A stretch of DNA of 64,000 bases from Ciona intestinalis (taxonomy: Eukaryota; Chordata; Ascidiacea; Phlebobranchia; Cionidae). Location of the stretch: contig NC_020175.2 in the NCBI RefSeq assembly GCF_000224145.3, positions 256,512-320,511 of the forward strand, written 5' to 3'. Shown here in pieces: positions 1-11,400 of this stretch (positions are counted from its first letter, which is position 1; each line of letters starts with the position of its first letter). The notes beneath the pieces are model-generated. The model did no database searches and was not told the DNA's origin. It saw only the letters and a program-made list of their open reading frames with translations. The position numbers and the translations under genes are program-made.

Positions 1-42
1 AAAGAGACAATAAAACATATAAACCACCCACCCTAAGTGCAC

Positions 43-2253
43 CCGTACAGTTTCTTCCTCCGTGTTGAGAATGCGTGACAACCGACCTTGTACGAACTGC
101 CACACCTCCAGCCCCGCATGTCTTCGAACACGTTCCCCAAGTCGACCAAGCGGACATGGCGCAATGAACTTGTGAAGTCAAAAAAAAAATGTTTGTTAAA
201 AATTTCGAGTTAAAATGGCGTTGATACTTAAAATCGAAGAACTGATGACGTCACGATAATAAAGACTGACGTCACGATGACGTACCTGGAGGTGGTGTTT
301 GACAGCAAGTACCAGTATAACTACCAACACAAACACATCTTCCGCCAGTAAATGTCCCGTTGTTCATACAAACTTGGTTGCAAGCTTTTGATTCCTGGAG
401 ATAAATGAAACCGAGGTTAGAACGCTCGCATCGTATCCATAAGCTATAGATGCCCGTTGCATGCTGCCATTCGGGACGTGTGCGCCCTTCGAAAATACAC
501 TTATATGGCCATTGCTCCAACCCAGTAGGCACTATTGGGTGTATAAAATTTCACCATATTCAAAAAATCTTGAACAAAAAGGAAGGTACATAAAGTTAAA
601 CTCACATGGTATAAGTTCTAATAAAGCAACGCCAGCAGATGATAAATAAATAAATAAATAACATTTGTTTAAACACAGTAGTATGCTTGAATTCGTACCA
701 GCACAAGGAAAAAATACAGTATTAGTTTAAAGCTAAGTTTTCTATGTACCGTTAGTGACGGGCATGCAGTGCCACCATGTTGGGCAGCGGTCGTGACAGT
801 CCTTGTACGAATTTCTACACCTCCCGCTCCGCATGTCTTTGAACACGTACCCCACGATGACCACGCGGATGTCACGCAATTAACTGGAGTTGTGAAAATA
901 AGATATTTTCATTATAAACGCAACAGTCCATACGTATTGCGATTTTTATCTAAAAAATTAAATCTATCTGCCTATGATGTTGGATGTTGAAATCCAAGGC
1001 AGTGACGTATGCAGTACGCGTAAAAGAACAAGGGTATAGTATTGGATTGAATTAATGGATTTAACTTAACTGCCTTACCATCACGTGGCCAGAAATGACA
1101 GTTATTATAACACGCTGTTTCATACACCTCGTGCCAGCTTGCGAGTTACCATGAATTTAACTTTGTTGCCGTTAAGTGTTTTGCCCCAAAGTTTGATGAA
1201 TACCAATAATAATGTAAATATTATTTTAGCATTAAGCGTGTTTTAACTGTTGTTTTGTCGCTATATCCTCTCTTTCGATTAAGATATTTCTAAATCTTCG
1301 CTACCGTTATCGAAGAGACAACTAAAGTATTATATTATTTAAGTCTCGCGGCAAGCAGACGAAAAGTTGTATAGAAATGTACGTTGTTTTTCCATTCGAA
1401 TGGTTGATATATAGTAGGGTGGGGGAAGATGGGACACCTTTTCATTCTATTTTCTCTTCCAATTTGGTAGTAAACAAACATTCAACAATTTTTAAAAAAA
1501 ACTTTATCCTCACTACTAAACATTCAACAATTTTTAAAAAAAACTTTATCCCCCCTACTTACTTGGGCACGCCCTAAGGTTACAAGCCACTGCTGCAGGT
1601 TGAACACATGAGCCGCCACACGAGTTTACTCTTGTTTTAACATATGTTTTTGTCCCGGGTCCACACGTAGTACTGCAAGTACCAAGTCTCCAGGCACAAT
1701 TAACAGCCGTACAAGCTCGACGGCGTCGACGCCTCCTGAAATGTTCAATGAATGGTTGGCATATCGCAAACGGTTCGATAGTTATAGCGCGCCCGCTTTT
1801 GGCCAAGAGGTTACGGATTCAGACATACAAAAATATAACAAAATAAAAGAATATAAAACTCTCAAAGTTACGTATAATGGTTGCTCGTAATCCGGCACGA
1901 TGTGTATGAAACAGAACACCGCCTGTGTTGTACAGACTGTCGTTGCCCGCCCGCTTGAATAAATAGAAACACTCGTTTAATTGTTTATTTAAATTATTTG
2001 AAATATCCGGCCTTTTGAGCAATAAATACGTGCTTGGTTAAATAATAGTTAAACAGTTTTTCATTTTAGAAAAATCATAATTTTTCATTTGCAATATCAT
2101 AAAACTTTAATTTTAATATTTTATTATAAATCGTATATTCATATTTTAAGTTAACTATATTTATTAACAACAAAAGAATTACCTTCTCCACGCTTCCCCC
2201 TGAATAACCAGAAACAAAAGAACAAACAGAATAAGAAACCCCTTTCCCTTCAT
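43..2253 (-). CDS. Secreted TSP1/EGF-repeat protein, 5' part (partial, runs off left edge)
   Basis: I assemble five minus-strand exons: 2253-2183, 1735-1563, 883-750, 394-286 and 168-43. All junctions keep frame (phases 2, 1, 0, 1) with good GT/AG sites. Exon 1 is a signal peptide beginning MKGKGFLILFVLLF and ending in Trp-Arg-Arg; joined to exon 2 it gives eight consecutive arginines, a likely proprotein-convertase site. Exon 2 holds a TSP1-like module (GTCSTTCGPGTK). Exon 3 starts a second TSP1 (SAWSSWGTCSKTCGAGG), whose last cysteines lie at the start of exon 4, followed by a short EGF-like module (CMNNGTFTGGRCVC). Exon 5 is a third TSP1 (SAWSTWGTCSKTCGAGG). TSP1 and EGF modules are extracellular adhesion or matrix domains; the partner is unknown. 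The 204 residues seen are only the N-terminal part, so orthology cannot be fixed. Confidence 0.8.
1083..1190 (+). repeat. Composite-SINE tail copy
   Basis: About 100 bases sharing the motif cluster 'tgacagt..ataacac..ctgtttcatacacctcgtgcc..gagttacca' with many other sites in the window, for example 19090-19190, 24935-25010, 33230-33300, 40650-40735, 54310-54415 and 60180-60275. It lies in the intron between exons 2 and 3 of the TSP1/EGF gene. Confidence 0.6.
1229..1340 (+). repeat. Dispersed short repeat, copy 1
   Basis: Contains 'aagcgtgttttaac', 'gctatatcct' and 'aaatcttcgctacc' in the same order and spacing as 21106-21213 (intron 21 of the astacin-like gene). A shorter echo lies near 5125. 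The family is not identified; it is not the MITE or the SINE. Confidence 0.5.
1412..1557. mobile_element. MITE (family 1), internally shortened copy
   Basis: Starts with the family-1 terminal repeat (tagtagggtgggggaagatg) and has the internal 'tttggtagtaaacaaa' block. The other end is degenerate. It lies directly against the splice donor of exon 2 of the minus-strand TSP1/EGF gene. Two direct copies of a roughly 35-base block beginning 'aaacattcaacaattttt' sit inside it. Confidence 0.65.
1865..1965 (-). repeat. Composite-SINE tail copy, reverse orientation
   Basis: The stretch has 'ggcacgatgtgtatgaaacagaacacc' split by small differences, then 'actgtcgttgcccgcc'. This is the reverse complement of the tail at 1083-1190. 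It lies in intron 1 of the TSP1/EGF gene. Confidence 0.55.
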
Positions 2254-3521
2254 ATTCTATCAGTATACAGCTTACGTTCCACAAATTAGCCGCAACTCTG
2301 CTTGTGTTTATTGGACGTTAGCAATAATGAAGTAAACATCAACATATGGGTTTTAGTTTTAGACTTAATAGGAAGCACGTAAAAGGAAACCCTGCGTGGG
2401 ATCCTTGAAACCGAAATTTCGTTACCTGACTCATGCATTCGATTGCCTTAAAGTGCCGACTATTATGTGCGCCTGTTCTAGTCTACGTGTGCGAGGTCTT
2501 ACAGCGTGGCACGCTTTTGGGGCCTAAGATTTAAGACAATACTGGTTCATTACCCCGACACCCAGAGTACTATCGCACGGAGCTTATTATATTTTGCCTG
2601 CCGCTTCCCTAAGGTGCACCCTCATCTATTCCACAGTAATTAAATATAAGACCTGCCTGTGACAAACGTCTATAGACAAGTCAGTCAAACAAACAAACTT
2701 TTAAAACACAAACAAAGAATGGCTCATATACGCATATATTCAATACAGAACTTCTGTATCATATTACGGGAAACGCTCGTCAAGCATGAAGACGGAAACC
2801 TGCCAATCTATAGCACTTCCTAATCATTTGCCTGTCAGTATACACCAGACAGACATACAGTGATAAGGAAATTTAATGTTTGCATTAAAATTGGGAATGT
2901 ATTCAAATTCACAAAGACACCGAAAGGTCATTATATATATTCACCATCAACATAAAACGTAAACCTATCTTTTTTATGTTTATTGGTTTCCCTGTTGATC
3001 CATTTTGTCGGACAGTTGTTTTTGATTATTTATTTCCCAAACCGTCGTCGTAATATTGCACATGCAAGTAGACACGTTCGCACTATAGCTACGATGGCGT
3101 ATAGAGAAAGGCGGACTAACGTCACTTCCTTTATCGCTAGCGATGCGAGCGTCAAAATTTTGATCCGAAACAGTTTTTATGCTCTGCCGATGATTGTTAG
3201 CAATGAACGGCTTTGGCTCGAAAAGAAACGGTATTGCGTGAACTGTTTTGCTGTAAATTAAACCGTAAAGATAATTTGGTGGTAAATATGAATGTAAAAA
3301 GGAAACCCTTTTTTACTGCTAAACCATTTCGTAAATCAGAGCAAATTCAGTATATTTCCTGTGTTAAGGTGTTTTCTATACTATTGACAATAGTCTATTG
3401 TTAACTTTAACTTCAACGAAATTTTGACTAAAACAGTTAAAAATTACACGGGCGTGTTTAATACACAATTACCTCAAGTAAAATAATAAAATAATTTCAA
3501 ACTATATATATATTTTCAAAC
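2254..3521. other. Intergenic spacer, no recognised gene
   Basis: AT-rich DNA upstream of the minus-strand TSP1/EGF gene. It presumably holds that gene's promoter and 5' UTR. Short open frames (for example 2983-3261) have no recognisable domain or splice context, and I could not identify a repeat family here. Confidence 0.4.
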
Positions 3522-3747
3522 GCCCTGTGGCGCTCTGTCCTATGTCGATCGGGCGTCCGCGCTAAGCTCGGCGTCAATATGGACATCTCAGGGTAGCCTG
3601 AGGTGGCCAGGTTGTCTAAGGAGGAACGAACCGGGCGAGGCCCGAAAGGGAGCAGCCAAAAGTTCCCACGTTGATCAGTAGCGGGATAGCGCCTGTGAAT
3701 AGGAAGAGTGTTACAGCCCAGTCAAAATCACGGAAATCAATCCTTTT
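3522..3747 (+). pseudogene. 5'-truncated 7SL (SRP) RNA pseudogene
   Basis: Matches 4599-4822 with only a few substitutions. It has the S-domain blocks 'gatcgggcgtccgcgctaag', 'aggttgtctaaggagg' and 'gttgatcagtagcgggat', but starts abruptly at the base corresponding to 4599. The 5' part of the Alu domain is missing, and the upstream sequence has no CRE or TATA-like element. It should not be transcribed as a functional SRP RNA. Homology continues about 300 bases downstream, so this is a segmental duplicate of the full gene and not a retroposed RNA. Confidence 0.85.
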
Positions 3748-4060
3748 GTTTTTCTAATTTAATTTTACATTATAAACATTATTTTCTGCGATTCTCTTCT
3801 GTTTCTTCCAACGCTTTACCTTTCCACTTACATAGTATGCTGGGTTCGAATCTCAGCCCGGTAAACTAGAACCACAATATTTTTAAATTGTTTCATTGGA
3901 TTATCTCTCTTTAAGATCACTTTTCTTTGCACTAGAGGTCAAACTTGGAAATGTTTAATTAGAAATGGGTCGTTGTTTATCTGCTGTATATGTAGCGACC
4001 ACGATTCTTTTAATTAAATGCAAAACATTTTAACAGTAATTCACGTTTTAACGAATGTCG
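3748..4060 (+). repeat. Duplicated 3' flank of the 7SL gene
   Basis: Roughly collinear with 4823-5110. Shared landmarks are 'ggttcgaatctca.cccggtaa', 'ttatctctcttta' and 'tgtagcgaccacg'. The flank has diverged with indels. The 'ggttcgaatc' motif resembles a tRNA B box or T-arm, but no tRNA can be folded around it by eye. Confidence 0.7.
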
Positions 4061-4456
4061 TTCTGTTTCTATATCTTGCGTTTTCATTTTAGTTATTTGT
4101 TATTCTTACTTACCGTAATCGATGACACAAATATAAGTTATTAATATGAATTTGTTTCCGTGAAGTTTTAACCATCAATCACAATACTGTTTCACAGAAT
4201 TCCCAACCAAACTGCGGCACCAACAATTCAAGTTAAGCGTTCTAAATAAATTCAATCATGTCTGCATAATATGAACGAATTCTCTCGTGTTAAGAACTAC
4301 CAGTATTTCTCTTGTGTGTAATCTTTTAAATTTCATCATACAGATACGATAAACATTTGGTGCTTATACAATATTGTAGGTAACAAATTCAAGGCATTTA
4401 TAAAACCAACGTGATTTTGATATTTAAACAGCATAATAGGGAAGCCGCTGTTCTTG

Positions 4457-4500
4457 TGACGTCACAGATTAGTGGGCGGAGCTTATGGCAGGATAATAAA
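4457..4500 (+). promoter_or_regulatory. Upstream promoter of the 7SL RNA gene (CRE/ATF and TATA-like)
   Basis: A perfect CRE/ATF palindrome, tgacgtca, lies at 4457-4464, and an AT-rich TATA-like stretch, ataataaa, at 4493-4500. The latter is 26-33 bases before the inferred RNA start at 4526. Vertebrate 7SL genes also depend on an upstream ATF site and a TATA-like box plus internal boxes, so the arrangement fits an RNA polymerase III type-4-like promoter. Function is inferred. Confidence 0.65.
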
Positions 4501-4525
4501 GAGAAGCTTTCGATGGTCGATCATC

Positions 4526-4824
4526 GCCGGGCGCAGTGGCGTGCGCTTGTAATCCAGCTACTTGGAGGCTTGGGTTGGAGGACGGTGTGAGGTTGGGAGC
4601 CCTGTGGCGCTCTCTCCTATGTCGATCGGGCGTCCGCGCTAAGCTCGGCGTCAATATGGACATCCCAGGGTAGCCTGAGGTGGCCAGGTTGTCTAAGGAG
4701 GAACGAACCGGGCGAGGCCCGAAAGGGAGCAGCCAAAAGTTCCCACGTTGATCAGTAGCGGGATAGCGCCTGTGAATAGGAAGAGTGTTACAGCCCAGCC
4801 AAAATCACGGAAACCAATCCTTTT
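4526..4824 (+). ncRNA. RN7SL: 7SL RNA, signal recognition particle RNA
   Basis: A full-length animal 7SL RNA. The 5' Alu domain starts gccgggcgcagtggcg and has the loop motifs 'tgtaatccagctac' and 'ttggaggctt'. The S domain has 'tcgatcgggcgtccgcgcta', 'aggttgtctaaggagg', 'gaggcccgaaagggagcag' and 'gttgatcagtagcgggat'. The 3' strand of helix 5 ('tgtgaataggaagagtgtta') pairs back with 'gtggcgctctctcct'. The length is about 299 bases, like the roughly 300-base human RNA. It ends in T runs (cttttgttttt) that act as a Pol III terminator. The RNA scaffolds SRP, which targets secretory and membrane proteins to the ER. The 3' end is placed to within a few bases. Confidence 0.93.
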
Positions 4825-4830
4825 GTTTTT
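4821..4830 (+). terminator. RNA polymerase III T-run terminator of 7SL
   Basis: The sequence ttttgttttt directly follows the last paired region of the RNA. Runs of four or more T terminate Pol III. Confidence 0.65.
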
Positions 4831-5110
4831 CTAATCCATTTTTACATTGTAATTTGTTTTTCTGCAGTTCTCTTTTTTCATTTATTTTTTTTTCATTTCA
4901 ACTTATATCGCACCTACGGTTCGAATCTCAACCCGGTAAGTTAGTGTCACATTACTTTCAAGTTGTTCCAGTAAATTATCTCTCTTTATGGTTATTTTTC
5001 TTCCCATTAAAAGTCAAACTTGTTAATAATTAAATATAAATGGCTCGTTGTTCTCTGCTAAGTGTAGCGACCACGCTTCTTTGAAATAAATGCGAATAAA
5101 TTTCAACCTT

Positions 5111-5482
5111 ATATATATTTATTATTCTTCGCTACCATAATAACTTATTTTCTTCATATTTAAAGTAAAAAATAAATGTTATTGTTGTCAATTTTATGTA
5201 ACTTTGAAGAGATTTCGATGTTTACGCGGGAAATATGAATTTAGGGGACTTCCAAACATCGAACCACGAAAACATTTTCGATTCAGTCAGTTTAATAAAA
5301 AAAGTAAAGTTTTCGTATTATGAACATGTGTTTTTTTGTACAAATCATGTTAAAAAATGGCGTTTTCAATACTTGTAAAAATGAACATAACTAGTTACGG
5401 CAGGCGGATACAGTGTAACTAAAGTTTTATTATAAACATTGATGAAAATACGTAATTCAACTAATATAAAAGTCTGTGTATT
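5111..5482. other. Spacer upstream of the astacin-like gene
   Basis: AT-rich, with no gene or repeat recognised. It separates the 7SL locus from the first coding exon at 5483 and probably contains the promoter and 5' UTR of that gene. Confidence 0.4.
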
Positions 5483-8400
5483 ATGAAACCTGACAAAGAA
5501 CCCGCAGACGATTTGAAAAAAAGCTCCAAACAACCCAGAAAGCATAAAGTCATTCATCCATCTGGCCAACAGAGGCGGCAGAAAACCGCGATTCTAAAAG
5601 AAAGTTCGAATCACAAAGATGTTGCGAATAAACAGCGGCGAACTAGACGTTCGTCACGTGGTCACAACCGAAGAGATTCCAACAGACGACATTCGGAAAT
5701 AAAGCAAGAGTTAGATGCAGAACTTGCTGGTCTTGGTATTTTATTACTTAAACGTTAACTAGATAATATTTACTGGTTACTGCTTCTGGTCAACACTTTC
5801 CTATTTTTTTTATTTATATTTTATTACTGATAAAGAATTACCATATTGACGCATCAACAATCTGAACAACTTTTGGTTTATTTAATTCAAATAATGTTAA
5901 TGTTAATTAAACTAAGGGGTGTATGAGGATTATAAATATTCCCTATTAAGTGTTGACATCAACAAAGCATAAAAAAATGTTTGTAAAATTAAACTTGTGT
6001 TAAAAAATATTTATGAGAATCCAGTAATCCACTCAAACGTTCAAAAACTTCTTCTGCTTATCCATCAGCTCTCACACCTGCCGTATTCCTGAAGAAAAAT
6101 TTAAACTATTGTGAATTATTCACAGTAAACCCATCTAAGGTTGGAATCACAAATGAAGCAAGAAACACTCGTATTCGATTGATAATTATCGTCACATCAC
6201 TTCTTATTTTCCTTGGTGGATTAATCGCAGTTGGAATCATATTTTGTAAGTTGTTATCACTGATGTGCTAATGTGTGTGGTTGGTAATACAAAAAAAATC
6301 GCGTCTTTCCATTTACTTTTGTAAAAAATGTAAATGTGCATGAGGTAAACAGAGGCAGGACATAGAAACAAAAGTAAAAAGGCGTCGCTTGCTAAGCATA
6401 GGGACCCTTATTGATTAATGTAATGAATGTCACTCATGTTTTAAAAAATTGCGAGGCACTGCACCTATGTAGATATATGTATTATGTATACTGCAATACT
6501 TTACACCAAGTTTGTTCATTATGGACTTAATACCCTCCTTGTTTTATTAATGTTGTTTGATTCCAGTGCTGCCACTATTATCCACACCCGACCCTTGTAC
6601 CACTGGNTGCTCACACAGAATACCAAACTGTTCTATGTGGAAGTAAGTTTTAAACCAACCTGTTTAATGCTGTGTTGATTAACCTTTCCTGAGTCACCTT
6701 TCAGAGATGAATAACATAAATTTGCCCCTTGCTCCACCAATAAAATGCCTTGAACCTATATTAGAATATAGGTCGGATAGTCTTTTCTTCTTTTTCAATT
6801 TTTTTCGGCATTCGTTCAGATCTTGTAGATATTCTTCACTTTTAATATGCTGTGACCTAATGACCCTTATTTATGTTGTGTATATATTATATATGTTGTT
6901 TGTCTTTAATATAAAAAGGGAATTATAATCAGCCCACTGTGTTAAGCAAATCCCTGACACACCATTTGCATAAATTATACCTGAGTTTATTTCCATACAG
7001 GACATAAGGCTGGTAAATCTTGTAGTTTTGACGCCGCCCTCTGCAAAAGTGGTTGTGTGCTCGGTTTCTTACTAGATGACTTTGAATGTCCACTTAAATG
7101 TGATTGTGCGGAGAAAGGGGTGATTGAGTCTGATATCTCATTCACTCCAGTTGATGTGCAGACCATGTTAGCAGTATGTTGAAGTTGTTTAATCTTTGTA
7201 AATACTAAATATCACATTTTAAATTTGTTTGGGCAGAGTAAACCTTAGGAAATATGATTTGCTGATAANAAGTTAAGTTATTGTCACAAGTTATATTTTC
7301 TCTTATGTTTACCCATAAGCGCCGAGCGTCAGAAAAAGAGACGCTACGGCACGAGCCTTTTAGTTTGGTCTTGGCTCGTCACATCTCTAATATAAACCAT
7401 TGGTTCCCAAACTTGGGCCCATACAACAGTTTCCGAGGGTCTGCAATATACAATGATTTTATGATTGTGATAGTTTTTTTCTTTTATTAGTGTGGTTTTG
7501 CATTTTCCCCACAGTATTCTTTAATTTTATACGGCTGCAAAATATCAAAATAATTGCAAGGGGCCCACTAACAAAATGTTTAGAAAAGTTTGCGAACCAC
7601 TATATTTACCTTACTATCCTACACTATGCAGGCTTATATAACTGAGGAGGATTCTTCGTTCTTCCAACCTTTATCATCTAAGTTTAATATATGGGATGAA
7701 TATAAAGCTTTTGGAAGATTTAAAATCCCATATATTGTTTCTTCCACTGTGGGTAAGTTTGTGTGAGGAGTTTATTAATGTAAGGTTTTCACGTAATGCA
7801 TATATAGATAGTGTCTTTTGTATACAAATAAACTTTGTCTGTGGGCATTATGTGCTAAGTTCAACAGTACATGATGATGTGTGTATGTTAAGACTCACAT
7901 ATTATAACTTGTTAGTTAGTGTAAATTGACTGTATATAAGGTACAATGGCGCAAATATTTTTTTTTTACATTTGACTCCAGTTATGTTGTGTATATTGTA
8001 ACCTTAAGGAGTATAAGGGAATATCAGTTAAGGTAAAGCAAACATACTATTATAGACAGTGAGACATTGGCGTCCATTGAAAAAGCATCAAAACAGATAA
8101 CGTTGAATACTTGTGTTGACTTTCATAGAAGGGAGAATGAGAAAGATTATGTCGAGTTTACGAAAGAAGGACATAACTGCCTGTAAGTCTAAATATGCAG
8201 TATATAAATCAGTTTTATTTAGTTGGAAATTTAGCATAGCATTATACTGTTGTAGAAAGATCAGTTTATTATTTATGGGTTGAAAGACTAGAAATACAAA
8301 GTATTTAATCCTTTGTTGCCAAGCTTGGTGTATAACTGAGCCAGCTGTTTTGGTCAGTTAGCTGACTAAAATGTGCCTAATACTTCTTCAGTAAAATCCA

Positions 8401-11400
8401 TTTGATTTTGGTACTGTTGTATTATATTTTTTGTACTGTTATTATATTTATTCCCGGGCCGTGGTACACTGGCTAGCATGTCTGCCTCAAGAGGTATAAC
8501 TTCTACCATTGTGTTCTGTATGTCTATATGAAAGACATATATAGGGCCTACCATATAAAAATTTGTGCATAGATAATCAATGCAGGTGCTCAAATATGAT
8601 CTAAAAAATGAAAGGTACCACCAAAGTTCCATAATGCAAATCACTTGGTTGCAGCCAGGTATAATGAGCTTTATTTAAGTTACATTTACTGTTAACAAAA
8701 CAAACACATTTTATACTTTACTAAATACAATTAAGCCTACAATCTAAACAATGTAACGCAGGAACTTATAAAAAATCTGTGAACTAATCCCTTTAATAAC
8801 GGGGGGCACATCAATGAAAAAGTAATAATTGCGTGAGGTGTTTTCTAAAGAATTTAGTAATTACTACAAATACAATATTAAATAGAGTGTTTATAATATA
8901 AAAATTAGGTAAAAATTCTGTCAATTCGCACAAGAAAGTTTACTACAGATACAATTTACACAGGAAACTAATACTTGGGACTTATGGAGGATAATTAATA
9001 AAATACAATGATATGTCTTAAGAAGTTTAAAAGGTAGGATTCAACACAATATGTAATGAAGGAATCAAAAGTTACTCGGTATGTCAGGATAGAATCCACT
9101 TCCTTTACCCAACCTGGTATACTTATAAACAATACGACGGCTTGCTACATATTCCACAGAAGGCACAGCAATAGTTGCATACTTTTCAATAAGCTTACAA
9201 AAAAATGATTTACACATACCAGCACCATCGGTGGACTTTAACACAGGCCCGAAACTTTCACTGAAAAGAAGGCGTTTTTCGTCTTCACTGAGTGGGTTTA
9301 CAGCGCCCTCTATTCCACGTAAAGCATCCATAACATAAACCGCATTCCAATCACTTGTAGGATTATTCGGATGCAGTTTAACAGGGACAATATCACTTTT
9401 AACACAGTCACCAAAATAAACTACTTTTGGCGATTCCTTTCCCGTCCAGACCTTTAAATGCTCATGTAGAAGATGGCTGTTGCCTTGTGAGTACCACTTG
9501 TTTCGCTCTAATTTGGAAACTTTTCCGTCTACCACACAGACAAGGTTTGGGTCGACTAATTGAAAGGGTAACTGCTCATTAAAAAATCCTGGCTTTTTTG
9601 CTTTTGAAATAACCACATCAAAATAGCTCTGCCAGTCATTTCCCAAGCAGTAATCCATTACATGCTTTACAAAATCACAACGCGAAGACGTTAATAGGAA
9701 TACAACCTTTTCTTTTTTCTTTAAAGCTTTCAGCCAAGACTTGACTACATTCGGACATTTGTGAAGATATTTTTCAGGATTAGATTTTATATTTTCAAAT
9801 ATCACGCTGGTTTTAGGATCCCAAATGTAAGCAAGTGCGGCAACCAAATCATCAAAAACTTGTTTTTTTGTTGGGCTATCAGCAGTTTGCATCATTCGGG
9901 AATGCACCACAGTTCTGATCAAATCAAAGTTATTATCATGCAGATGGTAGGAACCTTTTTCACTAAGTTTACCAGACAATATGTCATCAAAGTAACTGCA
10001 TTTCATATTGTCTGGATACATCTTCGAAATTTCACTCTCACTAAGCATTTTTGTACCAAATGCCGCTTTCTCTACTTTGCCATTTTCATCCATCTTTACA
10101 TAAGTCATATTCTCCTCATCAAACAGCAAGCCACCACAATATACAAGGTTTGGATCGTCCAAGACAGGATCTGCTAAGCTGTGTGGATATTTCTTCTCTT
10201 TAATAAGATATTGGGCCAGAGCTTGATGGCCCAGTTCAATCTGTTCAGACAACTTATACCTACACAAGGTATGATCCATATCAATTCCAATTGCATCACA
10301 ATCCTTAAGTGAGATCATGGTTCATAAAACTTAAAGTTCTTACTTTTGTTAAAAAAGTTTAAGAATTTGAGCTTTAACTTTGTAAATAATATTTCCTTTC
10401 ACAAAAATCTAAAAAGAATGATTAAAAAGGTTGTTTTATGGGTGGATAAATAAGCACAACTTACAAATTATACAAACAATTTAAAATAATTCAAACACTA
10501 CAGAGCTTAGAAACACTGATTGAAGTTAAAACACCTGGAAGGTCCTAATATGGAAATGCTGGTCATGCCCTATTGGTAGGGTCGTGCCGAGCCCAAACTC
10601 AAAAGCTCGTGCCCGAGCGTCTCCTTTTTTGACGCTCGGCGCTTGTCTGAAATCTGGGCCGAGCGCCGAGCCTTATGCTATTGCTATAATGTTGCACGCG
10701 AGAGCGAAAAATAATAAAAATGAAAAAAGTGAAGCTACTAAAAGATAACGAGACTAGTCAGCTAGGCTTTCTCTTTAATTATTTTTCGTTCGTTGTGAAT
10801 TTGCCGGTACCAAATTACAGCCGGTGTCGAATTACACAAGCGCCCAATGTTTCCATATAATGGAATAAACAGCACAACCAGGGGGGGGGTGCTGTTTTGT
10901 TATCATGACGGGCCACATTAGATCGAAACATCAGGTATGAGTGTCGCATTTTTACACCCAGATATTATTTACTTGCTAATTAAACAATTTTAAAATAATT
11001 TACAAAAGCACAAACTTGTTTTAATTAATCTTTTTGTCCTAAGTAAAATGTCACAAATAATATTAATTTGTTGCAAGTTTCACTCTGTATTATAGCATTA
11101 ATTAACACTATTCTCAGAGCCAAACTAACTTATACTTATATTTTAACAAGAACAAGATGCAGTGTTTCTCACTCAACATAAAATTATAAATACACAGTAA
11201 ATAAATACTAATATATTTCTAATGAGCAAACAAAGTACTAGCCAACTATGTCTATGAATAAAGTTTTCATGTTTAAATAAAACATTCACGTACAACCGTT
11301 TGGAAAACAAAGTTTAGTTCTTCTGTGTAGTGGATAAGCTAACCCGATAGACAATTGATGACGCTTTGGTTTCTTTTGATTTGTTTTCTTTTGTATAGCC

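Noticed and set aside
3840..3870. tRNA-like 3' half 'gggttcgaatctcagcccgg'
   Set aside because: No matching D-arm or anticodon arm upstream; it is part of the duplicated 7SL flank.
4469..4663. 64-codon minus-strand frame
   Set aside because: Antisense shadow of the 7SL RNA gene.
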